Assembly (NCBI RefSeq): GCF_022346545.1
Contig: NZ_JAKRNU010000003.1
Coordinates: 248,001-312,000 of the forward strand
Reading direction: 5' to 3'
Length of the DNA: 64,000 bases
Origin: Sporosarcina sp. ACRSM
Lineage (GTDB): Bacteria; Bacillota; Bacilli; Bacillales_A; Planococcaceae
Part shown: positions 32,166 through 41,555 of the stretch, in pieces
How the letters are laid out: the number at the start of each line of letters is the position of its first letter
How positions within the stretch are numbered: position 1 is the stretch's first letter
Position numbers and translations under genes: made by a program
Notes under the pieces: model-generated
The model's database searches: none
What the model saw: the letters and a program-made list of their open reading frames with translations, nothing else
What the model was told of the DNA's origin: nothing

Positions 32166-33045
32166 CGTCGATTCCTCCTTTCGTTCCCTTTGTGAGTTGC
32201 AAGTATGCGTCATTGGCTGAAACGGGGATTATTTTAATGCCATCCTCTGTCAAACGAGCTTTTTCCTCCGTAGAGAATTTGTTTTCCACGATTGCTTCAC
32301 TGGATAAGCCAGTTGTTTTTTGCTCTTTCACTTTTTTGTTCGTCAGATGGACGGGCAAGTGCTGTGGATGGCCAACTAGTTTTACGTACATCTCTTGGAG
32401 TTCTGTAATGGGGCCGTGGAAGTGAGCAGTGCCGTTATGGATGAGCAAAATATCTTCCAATAAGTCCTCGATTTCTTCCAGATGATGGATGGATAATAAA
32501 ATCGTCCGCGGATGCGCGAGATAATCTTTTAATAATGCACGGTAAAAATCTTTACGCACGGCTGTATCCATGCCGTTTGTCGGCTCATCGAAAATCGTGA
32601 GCGGGCAATGGGCTGCGATGCCGATAATGGCATTGAACGTATTCTTTTTACCTTTGGATAGCTGGCTGTAATGGGCATTCGGATGAAAGCTGAAGTACTC
32701 GAAAAGCCGCTCAGCAAGCGGGGCATCCCAGTTGCTGTAAAAGCGCTTTGCCTCTCGTAAAATGTCTGTTAAATTCAATTTCTCTGGAAAACTCATCGTG
32801 TCGTCGATGAAAATCGAATTCGCCGACACTTTTAAACTATTGAAAGGATGCTCCCCGAAAACTTGCACGTCCCCGCTTGATTCCTTGATGAAGCCTGCAA
32901 TTATTTTCATCAGCGTCGATTTACCAACCCCGTTCCGACCGATGATTCCGGTCAATACATCTTTTTCAATCGTGAAATTGAGATCATTCAAGACTGTATT
33001 GAACTTGAATGATTTTTTTACATTGTGGAACTCAATGACTGTCAT
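32137..33045 (-). CDS. ABC transporter ATP-binding protein (YtrB-like)
   Basis: The 302-residue ATPase has Walker A GIIGRNGVGKST, an unusual signature LSKGKKNTF, Walker B LTIFDEPTNGMD and H-loop LLSIHHLEEIE. A ~90-residue C-terminal extension follows the ATPase core. This layout, next to a YtrA-type GntR regulator, is typical of Bacillales ABC-2 systems induced by cell-wall stress. ATG at 33045 overlaps the regulator gene by 14 nt. Confidence 0.87.
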   Translation of the reverse strand: MTVIEFHNVKKSFKFNTVLNDLNFTIEKDVLTGIIGRNGVGKSTLMKIIAGFIKESSGDVQVFGEHPFNSLKVSANSIFIDDTMSFPEKLNLTDILREAKRFYSNWDAPLAERLFEYFSFHPNAHYSQLSKGKKNTFNAIIGIAAHCPLTIFDEPTNGMDTAVRKDFYRALLKDYLAHPRTILLSIHHLEEIEDLLEDILLIHNGTAHFHGPITELQEMYVKLVGHPQHLPVHLTNKKVKEQKTTGLSSEAIVENKFSTEEKARLTEDGIKIIPVSANDAYLQLTKGTKGGIDDVFDRTATH

Positions 33046-33418
33046 GTGATTCCCTCCTTTTCCGCTCTGCATCGATCATGGACAGTAATTGTTTGTCATC
33101 GACATCGAGCAACTCTGCTTCGTTCAGCAATTCTTTAATGAGTTTTTGTAAAGTATCTTGTTTCCGTTTCGCAAGCAGTTTTGTCCGTGCATTCGGCGAA
33201 ACAAACGTGCCAAGACCCCGGCGCTTATACACAATTTCAGCGTCGAGCAACAAGGTGAGCCCTTTGCCTGCAGTCGCCGGGTTAATATTGAAAAGCTCCG
33301 CAAGCTGGTATTGTGAATAAACTTTTTCGTCGGCTTGGAGTGTGCCATCGATAATGCCTTTTTCAATCCATTCCGCAATTTGAACGTAAATCGGCTTTGC
33401 ATCATCCATATCGAGCAT
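33032..33418 (-). CDS. GntR family regulator, YtrA subfamily
   Basis: The 128-residue product is a winged-helix GntR domain (KPIYVQIAEWIEKGIIDGTL, then YSQYQLAELFNINPATAGKGLTLLLDAEIVYKRRGLGTFVSP) with a short helical tail instead of a large effector domain, which defines the YtrA group. Such regulators sit first in ABC operons that they repress. ATG at 33418 has AGGAGGTG 8 nt upstream. The ATPase, permease and membrane genes follow with overlaps. Confidence 0.9.
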   Translation of the reverse strand: MLDMDDAKPIYVQIAEWIEKGIIDGTLQADEKVYSQYQLAELFNINPATAGKGLTLLLDAEIVYKRRGLGTFVSPNARTKLLAKRKQDTLQKLIKELLNEAELLDVDDKQLLSMIDAERKRRESHDSH

Positions 33419-33699
33419 CCGCGTCACCTCCTGTTAATCAGTGCATTACTGTTGTAATGTACTATATGCTATTTGGAGATAAAAATCAACGCATATATTT
33501 TGATTTGGCATATGTCGTTTCCTATTACAACCGGCAGAGGACGCCTTATGCTCGTCGCGGAGGTGTTTATGACCGCCACGGGTTCGATTATGCTTGTCTG
33601 TTGTAAATGGGTTGGTCAGCTATACACCCCTCTATCCCTATGGCATAATAAGGACTATGAAATTAATTCGTAAATCGAAAGGGTTTTGGGGGCGATGGG

Positions 33700-35442
33700 G
33701 TGAGAAAGGTATTTTCTTATGCAAAACCATATAAATGGCCGATCGTCATAGCGCTCTGCCTGATGCTCATCGAATTGTCCGTCGAGCTGATTCAGCCATT
33801 GCTGATCGCGAAAATTATTGATGATGGCATTGTGACAGGGAATGAGGGGGTTATTTGGACGTGGGGAAGCGCCATGATGGCTCTTGCGTTTGTCGCGCTC
33901 GTGTCCGGGGTGGTCAATTCTTATTTTGCTGCTCATGTTGCACAAAGTTTCGGTTTTGATTTGCGGTTAGCGTTATTCCGGCAAATCCAAGCATTTTCCA
34001 TGGCCACTTTTTTACGGTTTCCGACGGCGGGCCTGATTACACGTTTGACGAGTGACGTGACGATGGTACAGAATGTGCTGTTCATGGGGCTGCGCATTAT
34101 GATGCGCGCACCGTTACTCGTGATCGGCAGCTTGGTGATGGCTTTTGTCGTTGATGCGAAGCTGGCTTTTTATTTAGTGATTGCGGCGCCATTTCTGCTG
34201 GTTTTCCTTGTGTTCATGACAAGAAAAGGGGTCCGCTATTTTGCACAAGTACAGCGGAGATTGGATCGGGTCAACCGGGTCATTCAGGAAAATTTGCAGG
34301 CGGTCAGATTGATCAAAGCGTATTTACGCTGTATGTATGAGGCGAGTCGCTTTTCAAAGGTGTCCGACTTGCTTCGGAAAGACACAGTGAAAGCGATGCG
34401 CATGATGGAAATGATTTTACCGATTTTATTGCTCGTTATGAATGTGAGTCTCATGGCGGTTCTTTGGTTCGGAGCGGTGGAAGTGCGTGATGGTGGCGTG
34501 CAAGTGGGAGAACTGGTGGCCATCGTCAACTATGCGATGCGGATGACGGGTTCATTTTCGATGTTTTCTTTTATTATCATCGCGTTCTCCCGCGCGAAGG
34601 CTTCCGCCGAGCGGATCGAAGAAGTGCTGCAGACGGATGAAAACTTGGAAAAAGATCGTTCGGAAAGCTCGGGATTTGATTCCATGGAAGGCGAGTTACG
34701 GTTTGAAAATGTGTCGTTCCATTACCCTGGAAAAGCCGAACCGATATTGAAAAATATCTCTTTTCATGTGTCTCCGGGTGAAAAACTGGCGATTATGGGT
34801 GCGACGGGTTCCGGAAAATCGACTTTGCTGAATTTGATTCCCCGAATTTTCGAAGCGACAGAAGGGAAAATTTATGTCAGTGGCGTGGATGTGGCGGAAT
34901 GGTCGTTAAAAGAGTTGCGCGCCACAATCGGACTGGTGCCACAACAATCCGTGTTATTCACAGGGTCCATCTTGGAGAATTTGGCGTGGGGAGACGCAGA
35001 AGCACATGTGGATGAGTTGGAAGAGGCGGCCAAGAAAGCGCAGATCCATGAGTCCATCGACTTGTTCCCGCAAAAATATGGCACACGTGTCGGGCAAAAA
35101 GGGGTTAACTTGTCCGGTGGGCAGAAACAGCGGCTTTCCATTGCGCGGGCCCTTGTTCGCAAACCGTCCTTGCTCATTTTGGACGATAGCACGAGCGCAC
35201 TTGACGTGAAAACCGAAACGGCCTTATGGGATGCACTGGAAGGAGAAACGGCCACGATGCTTGTGGTGACGCAAAAAATTCGGACAGCGCAAGGTGCGGA
35301 TAAAATCCTTCTTCTTGATGAAGGGGAAGTGGTCGGCTATGGAACGCATGAAGAATTGATGGAACAGTCCGCACTTCATCGGAAAATTGCGGAATCCCAA
35401 ACGGAAGGGGAGGTGGCCCCGGATGCTACGGACCATTCGTAA
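33700..35442 (+). CDS. Heterodimeric ABC exporter, subunit with degenerate ATP site
   Basis: The 580-residue half-transporter has six membrane helices and an ATPase: Walker A GATGSGKST, signature LSGGQKQR and Walker B LLILDDSTSALD. The catalytic Glu after Walker B is Asp, and the H-loop position reads VVTQKI, with Gln in place of His. This is the degenerate member of a BmrC/YfiB-type pair. GTG at 33700 follows a G-rich site. The partner gene overlaps its end by 20 nt, so a 1:1 heterodimer that exports lipophilic compounds or peptides is inferred. Confidence 0.88.
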   Translation: MRKVFSYAKPYKWPIVIALCLMLIELSVELIQPLLIAKIIDDGIVTGNEGVIWTWGSAMMALAFVALVSGVVNSYFAAHVAQSFGFDLRLALFRQIQAFSMATFLRFPTAGLITRLTSDVTMVQNVLFMGLRIMMRAPLLVIGSLVMAFVVDAKLAFYLVIAAPFLLVFLVFMTRKGVRYFAQVQRRLDRVNRVIQENLQAVRLIKAYLRCMYEASRFSKVSDLLRKDTVKAMRMMEMILPILLLVMNVSLMAVLWFGAVEVRDGGVQVGELVAIVNYAMRMTGSFSMFSFIIIAFSRAKASAERIEEVLQTDENLEKDRSESSGFDSMEGELRFENVSFHYPGKAEPILKNISFHVSPGEKLAIMGATGSGKSTLLNLIPRIFEATEGKIYVSGVDVAEWSLKELRATIGLVPQQSVLFTGSILENLAWGDAEAHVDELEEAAKKAQIHESIDLFPQKYGTRVGQKGVNLSGGQKQRLSIARALVRKPSLLILDDSTSALDVKTETALWDALEGETATMLVVTQKIRTAQGADKILLLDEGEVVGYGTHEELMEQSALHRKIAESQTEGEVAPDATDHS

Positions 35443-37252
35443 ACCGTTCGGCTATGAACCGATCATTCAAAAAAAGGATCTGAAAGGTGCCGGGAGGAAG
35501 AAGAAAGAACGCGCAAACGATTGGCGATCTACCCTTTACCGAATTTGGAAATTGGTCGATGAACAGCGGGGATACCTCATTGCAGTCCTCGCACTCGTGT
35601 TTGTCAGTTCAATTTTGGCACTTCTTGGCCCGATTCTGATCGGGAAAATTATTGATACGCATATCATACCGATGCAAGTTGACGGCTTAGGTGCAAAAAT
35701 TGGTCTGCTCATTGCGATTTATTGCGGATTGTCTTCCGCGATGTATTTTCAGAATTACTGGATGGTTGGCATTGCACAGCAAACTGTGTTTCGTTTACGG
35801 ACCGGTCTGTTTGCACATTTGCAGAAATTGCCGGTCCCGTTTTTTGATAAGCGACAGCACGGCGAATTGATGAGTCGGCTGACAAATGACATCGAAAATG
35901 TCAGTCAAACGTTGAATTCATCGTTCATCCAAGTGTTTTCAAGTATCTTGACATTGACGGGAACTTTGGCGGTGATGCTTTATTTAAGTCCGTTGCTAAC
36001 CGTGTTGACGATGATCATTGTCCCGGTTATGTTCACGGCGATGCGCTGGATCACGAGGCGGACCGGATTATTATTCAGAGAACAGCAACGGGCGGTCGGC
36101 GAATTGAACGGAATGATTGAAGAGACGATTTCCGGACAACGCATCGTTAAAGCATTTTCCCAGGAAGCGCGTGTATTGGAAGAGTTTGCGCAAAAAAGTG
36201 AACGTCTGCGCCGAACCGGTTTTTGGGCGCAGACGTATTCCGGTTTTATTCCCAAAGTGATGAATATGCTGAACAACGCAAGTTTCGCAATTGTCGCAGG
36301 GGTTGGCGGCTTATTGGCGTTGAAAGGCGACGGCGTTGTGACTGTGGGGACAATCGTCATCTTTGCAGAATTTGCCCGGCAGTTCACACGGCCTCTCAAT
36401 GATTTGGCCAATCAATTCAACACGGTACTCTCTGCGATTGCAGGTGCGGAGCGTGTTTTTAAGATTATGGATGAGCCCGAAGAGAAGGACGAAGCAACGG
36501 GGCATCAAGGAGTGATTCTCCAAGGGGATGTCGAATTCCGCAACGTTTCTTTCGGTTACGCTGTAGAAACGGATGGCTACACGGTCGACGATGTTTCATT
36601 CCACGTGAAAGCGGGGGAAACGGCGGCCTTTGTTGGAGCAACAGGTGCCGGGAAGACGACGGTCATGCAGTTGCTCGCCCGATTTTACGAAGCGGATAAA
36701 GGGACCATCTTGATCGATGGCATTCCGATCGGGGAATTGCCACGCCAAACGTTGCGTAGCCAAATCGCTTTTGTCCTGCAAGATCCGTTTCTCTTCGAAG
36801 CGACCGTCCGCGAAAATATTCGCTATGGAAAATTGGATGCGACAGATGAAGAAGTGGTGGAAGCCGCGAAAAAAGCGAATGCCCATCACTTTATCAGCCG
36901 GTTGGAAAACGGCTATGATACGGTGTTGACAGCGGATGGCGGCGAAATTTCGCAAGGGCAGAAGCAATTATTATCCATCGCCAGAGCTCTCGTAGCCGAT
37001 CCCGTCCTACTACTTCTCGATGAAGCGACCAGCAGCATCGATACCGTAACCGAACTGGAGATTCAAGAAGCGCTTGATCGTCTCATGGAAGGCAGAACCA
37101 GTTTTGTCATTGCCCATCGACTGAATACCGTGCGAAAAGCGGATCAAGTCTATGTCATGGAGCAAGGCAAACTGATCGAATCCGGCACACAGGAAGAACT
37201 GATCAAGCAGCAAGGCGTTTATTACAATATGTTGAAGGAATCGAAGGTTTGA
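35423..37252 (+). CDS. Heterodimeric ABC exporter, catalytic subunit
   Basis: The 609-residue half-transporter starts with a basic tail (FGYEPIIQKKDLKGAGRKKKERA), then six helices and an ATPase: Walker A GATGAGKTT, Walker B LLLLDEATSSID with catalytic Glu, and H-loop IAHRLNT. The signature reads ISQGQKQL rather than LSGGQ, as expected for the asymmetric partner. With the preceding subunit it would give one consensus and one degenerate ATP site. ATG at 35423 follows GGGGAGGTGG inside the previous gene. Repeat array 2 begins about 50 nt after its stop. Confidence 0.88.
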   Translation: MLRTIRKPFGYEPIIQKKDLKGAGRKKKERANDWRSTLYRIWKLVDEQRGYLIAVLALVFVSSILALLGPILIGKIIDTHIIPMQVDGLGAKIGLLIAIYCGLSSAMYFQNYWMVGIAQQTVFRLRTGLFAHLQKLPVPFFDKRQHGELMSRLTNDIENVSQTLNSSFIQVFSSILTLTGTLAVMLYLSPLLTVLTMIIVPVMFTAMRWITRRTGLLFREQQRAVGELNGMIEETISGQRIVKAFSQEARVLEEFAQKSERLRRTGFWAQTYSGFIPKVMNMLNNASFAIVAGVGGLLALKGDGVVTVGTIVIFAEFARQFTRPLNDLANQFNTVLSAIAGAERVFKIMDEPEEKDEATGHQGVILQGDVEFRNVSFGYAVETDGYTVDDVSFHVKAGETAAFVGATGAGKTTVMQLLARFYEADKGTILIDGIPIGELPRQTLRSQIAFVLQDPFLFEATVRENIRYGKLDATDEEVVEAAKKANAHHFISRLENGYDTVLTADGGEISQGQKQLLSIARALVADPVLLLLDEATSSIDTVTELEIQEALDRLMEGRTSFVIAHRLNTVRKADQVYVMEQGKLIESGTQEELIKQQGVYYNMLKESKV

Positions 37253-37299
37253 ATGGGGAGAATGATGCTGTGAATACAGTGTTTAATCGCTCTGTGGAG

Positions 37300-37893
37300 T
37301 GTTGGGGGCGCTCATAAGGTGTGTTAGGGAGATCAAAGTTTGCCACGCGCGCTCATAAGGTGTGTGAGAGTGATCAAAGATTTTCGTGCGCGCTCATAAG
37401 AGGTGTAAGAGTGATCAAAGATTTTCGTGCGCGCTCATACGGGGTGTGAGAGTGATCAAAGATTTTCGTGCGCGCTCATACGGTGTGTGAGAGTGATCAA
37501 AGATTTCCGCAGGCGCTCATAAGGGGTGTTAGGGTGATCAAAGATTTTCGCGTGCGCTCATACGGGGAGTGAGAGTGATCAAAGATTTTCGTGCGCGCTC
37601 ATACGGTGTGTGAGAGTGATCAAAGATTTCCGCAGGCGCTCATAAGGGGTGTTAGGGTGATCAAAGATTTTCGCGTGCGCTCATAAGGTGTGTGTGGGTG
37701 ATCAAAGATTTTCGTGAGCGCTCATACGAGGTGTGAGAGTGATCAAAGATTTCCGCAGGCGCTCATAAGGGGAGTGAGAGTGATCAAAGATTTTCGCGTG
37801 CGCTCATACGAGGTGTAAGAGTGATCAAAGATTTCCGCCCGCGCTCATACGAGAAATGAGCTTGATCAAAGTGTAACCTCGAACGCTCATACC
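37300..37893 (+). repeat. Array 2: about 29 units, alternating 20/21-nt spacing
   Basis: Two words alternate strictly, GCGCTCATA and GTGATCAAAG. The step from the first to the second is 21 nt and back is 20 nt, a 41-nt double unit kept over nearly 600 bp. Larger blocks (for example GATTTTCGTGCGCGCTCAT) recur almost unchanged, pointing to recent expansion by duplication. It fills the gap between the ABC exporter and the YusW-like gene. Confidence 0.9.
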
Positions 37894-37910
37894 TAATACC
37901 AAGCCAAACA

Positions 37911-37948
37911 AAAAGGCTATGAGAAGTAAATCGTCTCATAGCCTTTTC
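37911..37948. terminator. Terminator between array 2 and the YusW-like gene
   Basis: AAAAGGCTATGAGA pairs with TCTCATAGCCTTTT around AGTAAATCG; it can serve the minus-strand lipoprotein gene and plus-strand transcription through array 2. Confidence 0.88.
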
Positions 37949-37951
37949 CAT

Positions 37952-38431
37952 TTATTGGACATCTTCAATATTTAACTTTGTTCCATCATCAAAATTGACT
38001 TCCAAATCGAACTTCGAATAAGCGTCCAATTGATACCAGTCTAAAATCTTATCGATCACTTCTTGTTTTGGCGTATCTTTTGTAATGAGAATATCCAGGA
38101 ATAGCTTGTTCAGCTGGTCCATCGCTTCATTACCCTGCAGCTTGATATTTTTTAGTTTATTGTCATAATCGGCATCTGCTCTTTCGGTTACATCATAATC
38201 CACATCAATGGCATCTTTTCCATCCACATCGATTTCAAGGTCAAATGTTGAAAATCCATAGCCATCCCCTGTTTCAAGAGAACCGCCTTCTTTTTCATGT
38301 TCATGGATAATGTCCGCATCTTCCCGGTTTGGCTCATCGGCATTTTTGCCGAAATTACCACATCCACTGAGCAATAAAGCGCCAGTCAGTGTAACAGTCG
38401 TTGTCAATTTAAAGAACTTCATCCCATTCAC
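37952..38431 (-). CDS. YusW-like lipoprotein
   Basis: The 159-residue product has a lipoprotein signal (TTTVTLTGALLLSGC, Cys near residue 24), an acidic linker and a YusW-type domain (FSTFDLEIDVDGKDAIDVDYDV ... DWYQLDAYSKFDLEVNFDDGT). The function of the family is unknown; it is anchored outside the membrane. ATG at 38431 follows GAAAGG. Confidence 0.8.
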   Translation of the reverse strand: MNGMKFFKLTTTVTLTGALLLSGCGNFGKNADEPNREDADIIHEHEKEGGSLETGDGYGFSTFDLEIDVDGKDAIDVDYDVTERADADYDNKLKNIKLQGNEAMDQLNKLFLDILITKDTPKQEVIDKILDWYQLDAYSKFDLEVNFDDGTKLNIEDVQ

Positions 38432-38577
38432 TGCCTTTCATAATTATGCCTGTTCTTCTTATTTTGCCTCAAATACAAAATGTTAAACAATTGCGTGGAG
38501 AAGAAATGGCTAAAAGAAGACGCAAATTCTATGTGTCATTAAGTTGGACAATGTAGAGAGCATGGATAGACGGACAA

Positions 38578-38602
38578 CGAAAAACCGGCCAGATAGCCGG
38601 TT
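38578..38602 (-). terminator. Terminator of the DUF2804 gene
   Basis: On the minus strand AACCGGC pairs with GCCGGTT and is followed by TTTTCGTT. Confidence 0.82.
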
Positions 38603-38640
38603 GAGAAATAAAATATGAAGAGCAAAATCAATTGTTTTCG

Positions 38641-39660
38641 TTACCATTTTGCAAGATATTCTTTCGAGCAACCGAGCATTTTTCGAATTTGAAGAACGGA
38701 GCCGTCTTGGACTTTGACGGACCCATCGAAATAGCCGACAAGATGGTGAATTTCCGTACGGAAAAGTCGGCCATTTGTCGTTGCGACACGTTCGAAAAAC
38801 GGTGTAAACGTCAGTTCAACAGAGTCCGAAAACTTCGTACGAATTTTCCAAGGGACCATAAAATTCTTTCGGTTATAAGTGAAAAGTACATCTTCATGAA
38901 TTTTTGTCATGGCACCATCGATAAAAATGGCGTTTTCCGTCATGCCGGTGCCGTCTGTCCACGTCCCGCCAAAGTTGAGGCCGATACGGCGCCCTCTTAC
39001 AAGTTGGGAAGCCATCGCCCAATTCCAGTCGGCCTTGCGCGGCCAGATACCACGTGCATAATCGAACACAGCGAAGCTATGATCCCGATTGAAATCATAG
39101 CGCTTCTCCCCAATCTTCACAAAGCCTGATGTAGGCAATGTGTGGTGCTTCGCAGTAAATTGAAAAAGATCCCGGCTTTTGGGGATTACGACGTTCAAGG
39201 ATTCGTCCTGCTCAGGATGCAGGATATGAAGATCAGCATGGAGCACTTCATTATCAAAATCCGGAATGGTCACGGATAGATGGGTTTCACCTTGAATATG
39301 TATCGTTTGCACCGTCATGGACGGGTTCGTGAATTTGATGCTGTCCAGAACTTGTTCAGGCATGTTCACACTGCGGCCTATCGGAATGGTCACCTGTTTT
39401 TCATAGAACCGCTGCGTTTCATAATCCAATATATAGACAAAACAGATCGCCGCGTAGTCAAGATGACTGATTGCAGCAGAAAAGAGAAGATCTTCACCAT
39501 ACACACACCAGTAATTCCATTTCTTTTTCCGCATGAAATGTCCCGTAAGATTGCTCTGGATGTAGGGATGGCGTGAAAATCCGATTGCTTCCGGGTTCAG
39601 TAGCCCCTTCTCGACGCATAATGCCACAGGTTCTGTAATTTCTCTTTCTGCGTGTTGCAT
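38641..39660 (-). CDS. DUF2804 family protein
   Basis: The 339-residue protein has the DUF2804 pattern: KKWNYWCVYGEDLLFSAAISHLDYA near the start, YDFNRDHSFAVFDYARGIWPRKADWNWAMAS and GLNFGGTWTDGTGMTENAIFIDG in the centre, and a C-terminal FTPFFERVATTN block. The Trp- and Gly-rich beta architecture resembles lipocalin-like carotenoid or tocopherol cyclase folds, but the function is unknown. ATG at 39660 follows AGGTGGA. It runs divergently from the tRNA gene. Confidence 0.85.
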   Translation of the reverse strand: MQHAEREITEPVALCVEKGLLNPEAIGFSRHPYIQSNLTGHFMRKKKWNYWCVYGEDLLFSAAISHLDYAAICFVYILDYETQRFYEKQVTIPIGRSVNMPEQVLDSIKFTNPSMTVQTIHIQGETHLSVTIPDFDNEVLHADLHILHPEQDESLNVVIPKSRDLFQFTAKHHTLPTSGFVKIGEKRYDFNRDHSFAVFDYARGIWPRKADWNWAMASQLVRGRRIGLNFGGTWTDGTGMTENAIFIDGAMTKIHEDVLFTYNRKNFMVPWKIRTKFSDSVELTFTPFFERVATTNGRLFRTEIHHLVGYFDGSVKVQDGSVLQIRKMLGCSKEYLAKW

Positions 39661-39728
39661 GTAGACTTCCACCTACCTATTGTCTTTTCTAAAGTTAATT
39701 GTTATAATTCATATTGTACCAAACTTTC

Positions 39729-39801
39729 GGGGCATTAGCTCAGCTGGGAGAGTGTCACGCTGGCAGTGTGAAGGTCACCGGTTCGAACCCGGTATGCTCC
39801 A
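39729..39801 (+). tRNA. tRNA-Ala (anticodon GGC)
   Basis: The 73-nt cloverleaf has acceptor GGGGCAT/ATGCTCC, D-arm GCTCAGCTGGGAGAG, anticodon stem TCACG/TGTGA with loop CTGGCAG (anticodon GGC, codon GCC), and T-arm ACCGGTTCGAACCCGGT. CCA is not encoded; the discriminator base is A. Confidence 0.95.
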
Positions 39802-39809
39802 TAATAATG

Positions 39810-39850
39810 GAAACTCCGTCAAATCATATTTGTCGGGGTTTCTTTTTTTT
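39810..39850 (+). terminator. Terminator of the tRNA-Ala gene
   Basis: GAAACTCCG pairs with CGGGGTTTC, with an inner CAAAT/ATTTG, and is followed by TCTTTTTTTT. Confidence 0.88.
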
Positions 39851-40040
39851 GTTCAGAAATAGAAATAGGAATGATATTAACTGAAGTGTATCTGACTTCA
39901 TTTTGGTTTGCGTTGTTTAGCTTGTGTGAGAAGTTTTTTATTTTCATGAAAATGTTGCGAACGTCAGTGATTTCATTGTTTCCTTCCTAAATGCATTCCT
40001 CTTTCCTTATTTTCATACGTTACTGTAAGGAGGCGTGTGG

Positions 40041-40535
40041 ATGATTTATAACAGGGAAGCGGCTGTCAACTACGCGAATAAGTGGTGGGATGGCCGCAAT
40101 CCGGCATTTCCATCGTTCGATGTCGATTGCACGAATTTTATATCGCAATGTTTGTTGGCGGGCGGAGCTCCGATGCATGGCTATCCGAATCGTGAACGCG
40201 GATGGTGGTTGCGGGGGAATAATTGGAGTTTCAGTTGGTCGACGCCACATTCTTTGCGCTGGTATTTTGCGGGATCGAAAAAAGGGTTGACGGCGCAGCA
40301 AGTATTTTCGGCGGAGGAATTGGGGTTGGGGGATGTCATCTTCTATGATTTTCAGGGGGATGGCCGATATGATCATTCGACGATTGTCACTGCCAAGGAT
40401 GGGAATGTCCCGCTCGTCAATGCTCATACGTTTGACGCGCAGCACCGCAATTGGGCGTACAAGGATTCGTATATGTTTTCACCGAATGCTAAGTATGTCT
40501 TTTTTAAAATTAATGATCAAATTTCTCCGGTTTAG
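40041..40535 (+). CDS. Amidase-domain (Amidase_6, NlpC/P60-like) protein
   Basis: The 164-residue product is a single papain-like domain. The catalytic Cys sits in DVDCTNFISQCLLAGG (near residue 31) and the His in DGRYDHSTIVTA (near residue 114), with an Asn in PLVNAHT as third residue. Members are putative cell-wall amidases or transglutaminase-like hydrolases. There is no signal peptide. ATG at 40041 has AAGGAGG 7 nt upstream. Confidence 0.85.
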   Translation: MIYNREAAVNYANKWWDGRNPAFPSFDVDCTNFISQCLLAGGAPMHGYPNRERGWWLRGNNWSFSWSTPHSLRWYFAGSKKGLTAQQVFSAEELGLGDVIFYDFQGDGRYDHSTIVTAKDGNVPLVNAHTFDAQHRNWAYKDSYMFSPNAKYVFFKINDQISPV

Positions 40536-40578
40536 AAAAGCGGATGCCGCAATTAGCGGGAGCATCTATAATTGTGAA

Positions 40579-40617
40579 AAGCAGTCTGTCTTGAAACGAC
40601 GGACTGCTTGTTCTTTT
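40579..40617. terminator. Terminator between the amidase and DegV genes
   Basis: AAGCAGTC...GACTGCTT, with an inner GTC/GAC, is followed by TGTTCTTTTTT; the genes are convergent. Confidence 0.87.
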
Positions 40618-41463
40618 TTAATCAAACCATAAAACCGCTAGTGTCCCTTCGCCACCGTGAACTGCAAGAACAGAGCTGATATCACCGATTTCTACCTCTA
40701 GGTCTGGAACCTGTTCCAAAATCAAGTTTTTCAAATGGTTGGCTTGGTCCATCACATTGCCATGCATAATACGGATTTTTCGTCTGCCGGCATGATGACC
40801 TTCCACTACTTTGTCAATTAAATATTGCAGTGCTTTTTTTTCAGAACGCACTTTTTCGATCGCTTGTAATCCACCTTCGTTGGTGATTTGGACGATAGGC
40901 TTTATCTTTAATAGACTACCGATAAAAAATTGAACGCCGCTCATACGCCCGCCTTTATACAATTGGTCCAATTTGCCGATCAGGATATAGTTATGCATCG
41001 TTCCAGGCATTTTTTCCAGTTGAGCGATAATCTCAGGGATCGGAACTCCGCTATCCTGCATTTCCATGCCGCGTTCGATCATTCCTGTAATCCCGTAGGA
41101 CAGGCTGAGTGAGTCGATGAATGTCACGGGAAAATCAGCAATTTCAGCACCTGCTTTGGATGCGGCGAGTGTTCCGCTTAATTTTCCTGATAGATGGATT
41201 GCGATTGCCTGTTCATATTGTTCGCCGACCTTTTTGAACAGTTCAGCAAAATCTCCGGGGGAAGGCTGCGATGTTTTCGGAACATCGTCCGTGTCTTTTA
41301 TTTTTTGATAAAGTTGTGTCGGCGTCAGGTCGATTCCGTCGACAAACTGTTTTTCGCCAAAATGTATATTCAAAGGGACCGAAAAGAAATCCGGATGTAA
41401 AATGAGTTCCTTGGAAATATAGGCGGTGCTATCTACAATCCACGCGAGCGGCTTTTTTGTCAT
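40618..41463 (-). CDS. DegV family fatty-acid-binding protein
   Basis: The 281-residue product has the DegV pattern: AWIVDSTAYISKEL, a SQPSPGDF stretch, AIHLSGKLSGT with the fatty-acid carboxylate-binding Ser, DSLSLSYGITGM and LDQLYKGGRMSG. In Firmicutes such proteins (FakB) present exogenous fatty acids to the kinase FakA for phosphorylation. This copy may bind a particular fatty acid; no fakA is nearby. ATG at 41463 follows AAGGGATGATAG; an ATG at 41475 lies inside that ribosome site. Confidence 0.88.
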   Translation of the reverse strand: MTKKPLAWIVDSTAYISKELILHPDFFSVPLNIHFGEKQFVDGIDLTPTQLYQKIKDTDDVPKTSQPSPGDFAELFKKVGEQYEQAIAIHLSGKLSGTLAASKAGAEIADFPVTFIDSLSLSYGITGMIERGMEMQDSGVPIPEIIAQLEKMPGTMHNYILIGKLDQLYKGGRMSGVQFFIGSLLKIKPIVQITNEGGLQAIEKVRSEKKALQYLIDKVVEGHHAGRRKIRIMHGNVMDQANHLKNLILEQVPDLEVEIGDISSVLAVHGGEGTLAVLWFD

Positions 41464-41555
41464 ACAATCTATCATCCCTTATCGTCGTTTTTTCATTATG
41501 AATACTATAGCACGAAAAGTAATAGGGGAGCATTTTGATAAGTGACAATAAGGCT

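Noticed and set aside
38506-38553. Small gene MAKRRRKFYVSLSWTM
   Set aside because: Only 16 codons with a moderate ribosome site (GGAG) and no recognisable family; the terminator nearby belongs to the opposite strand.
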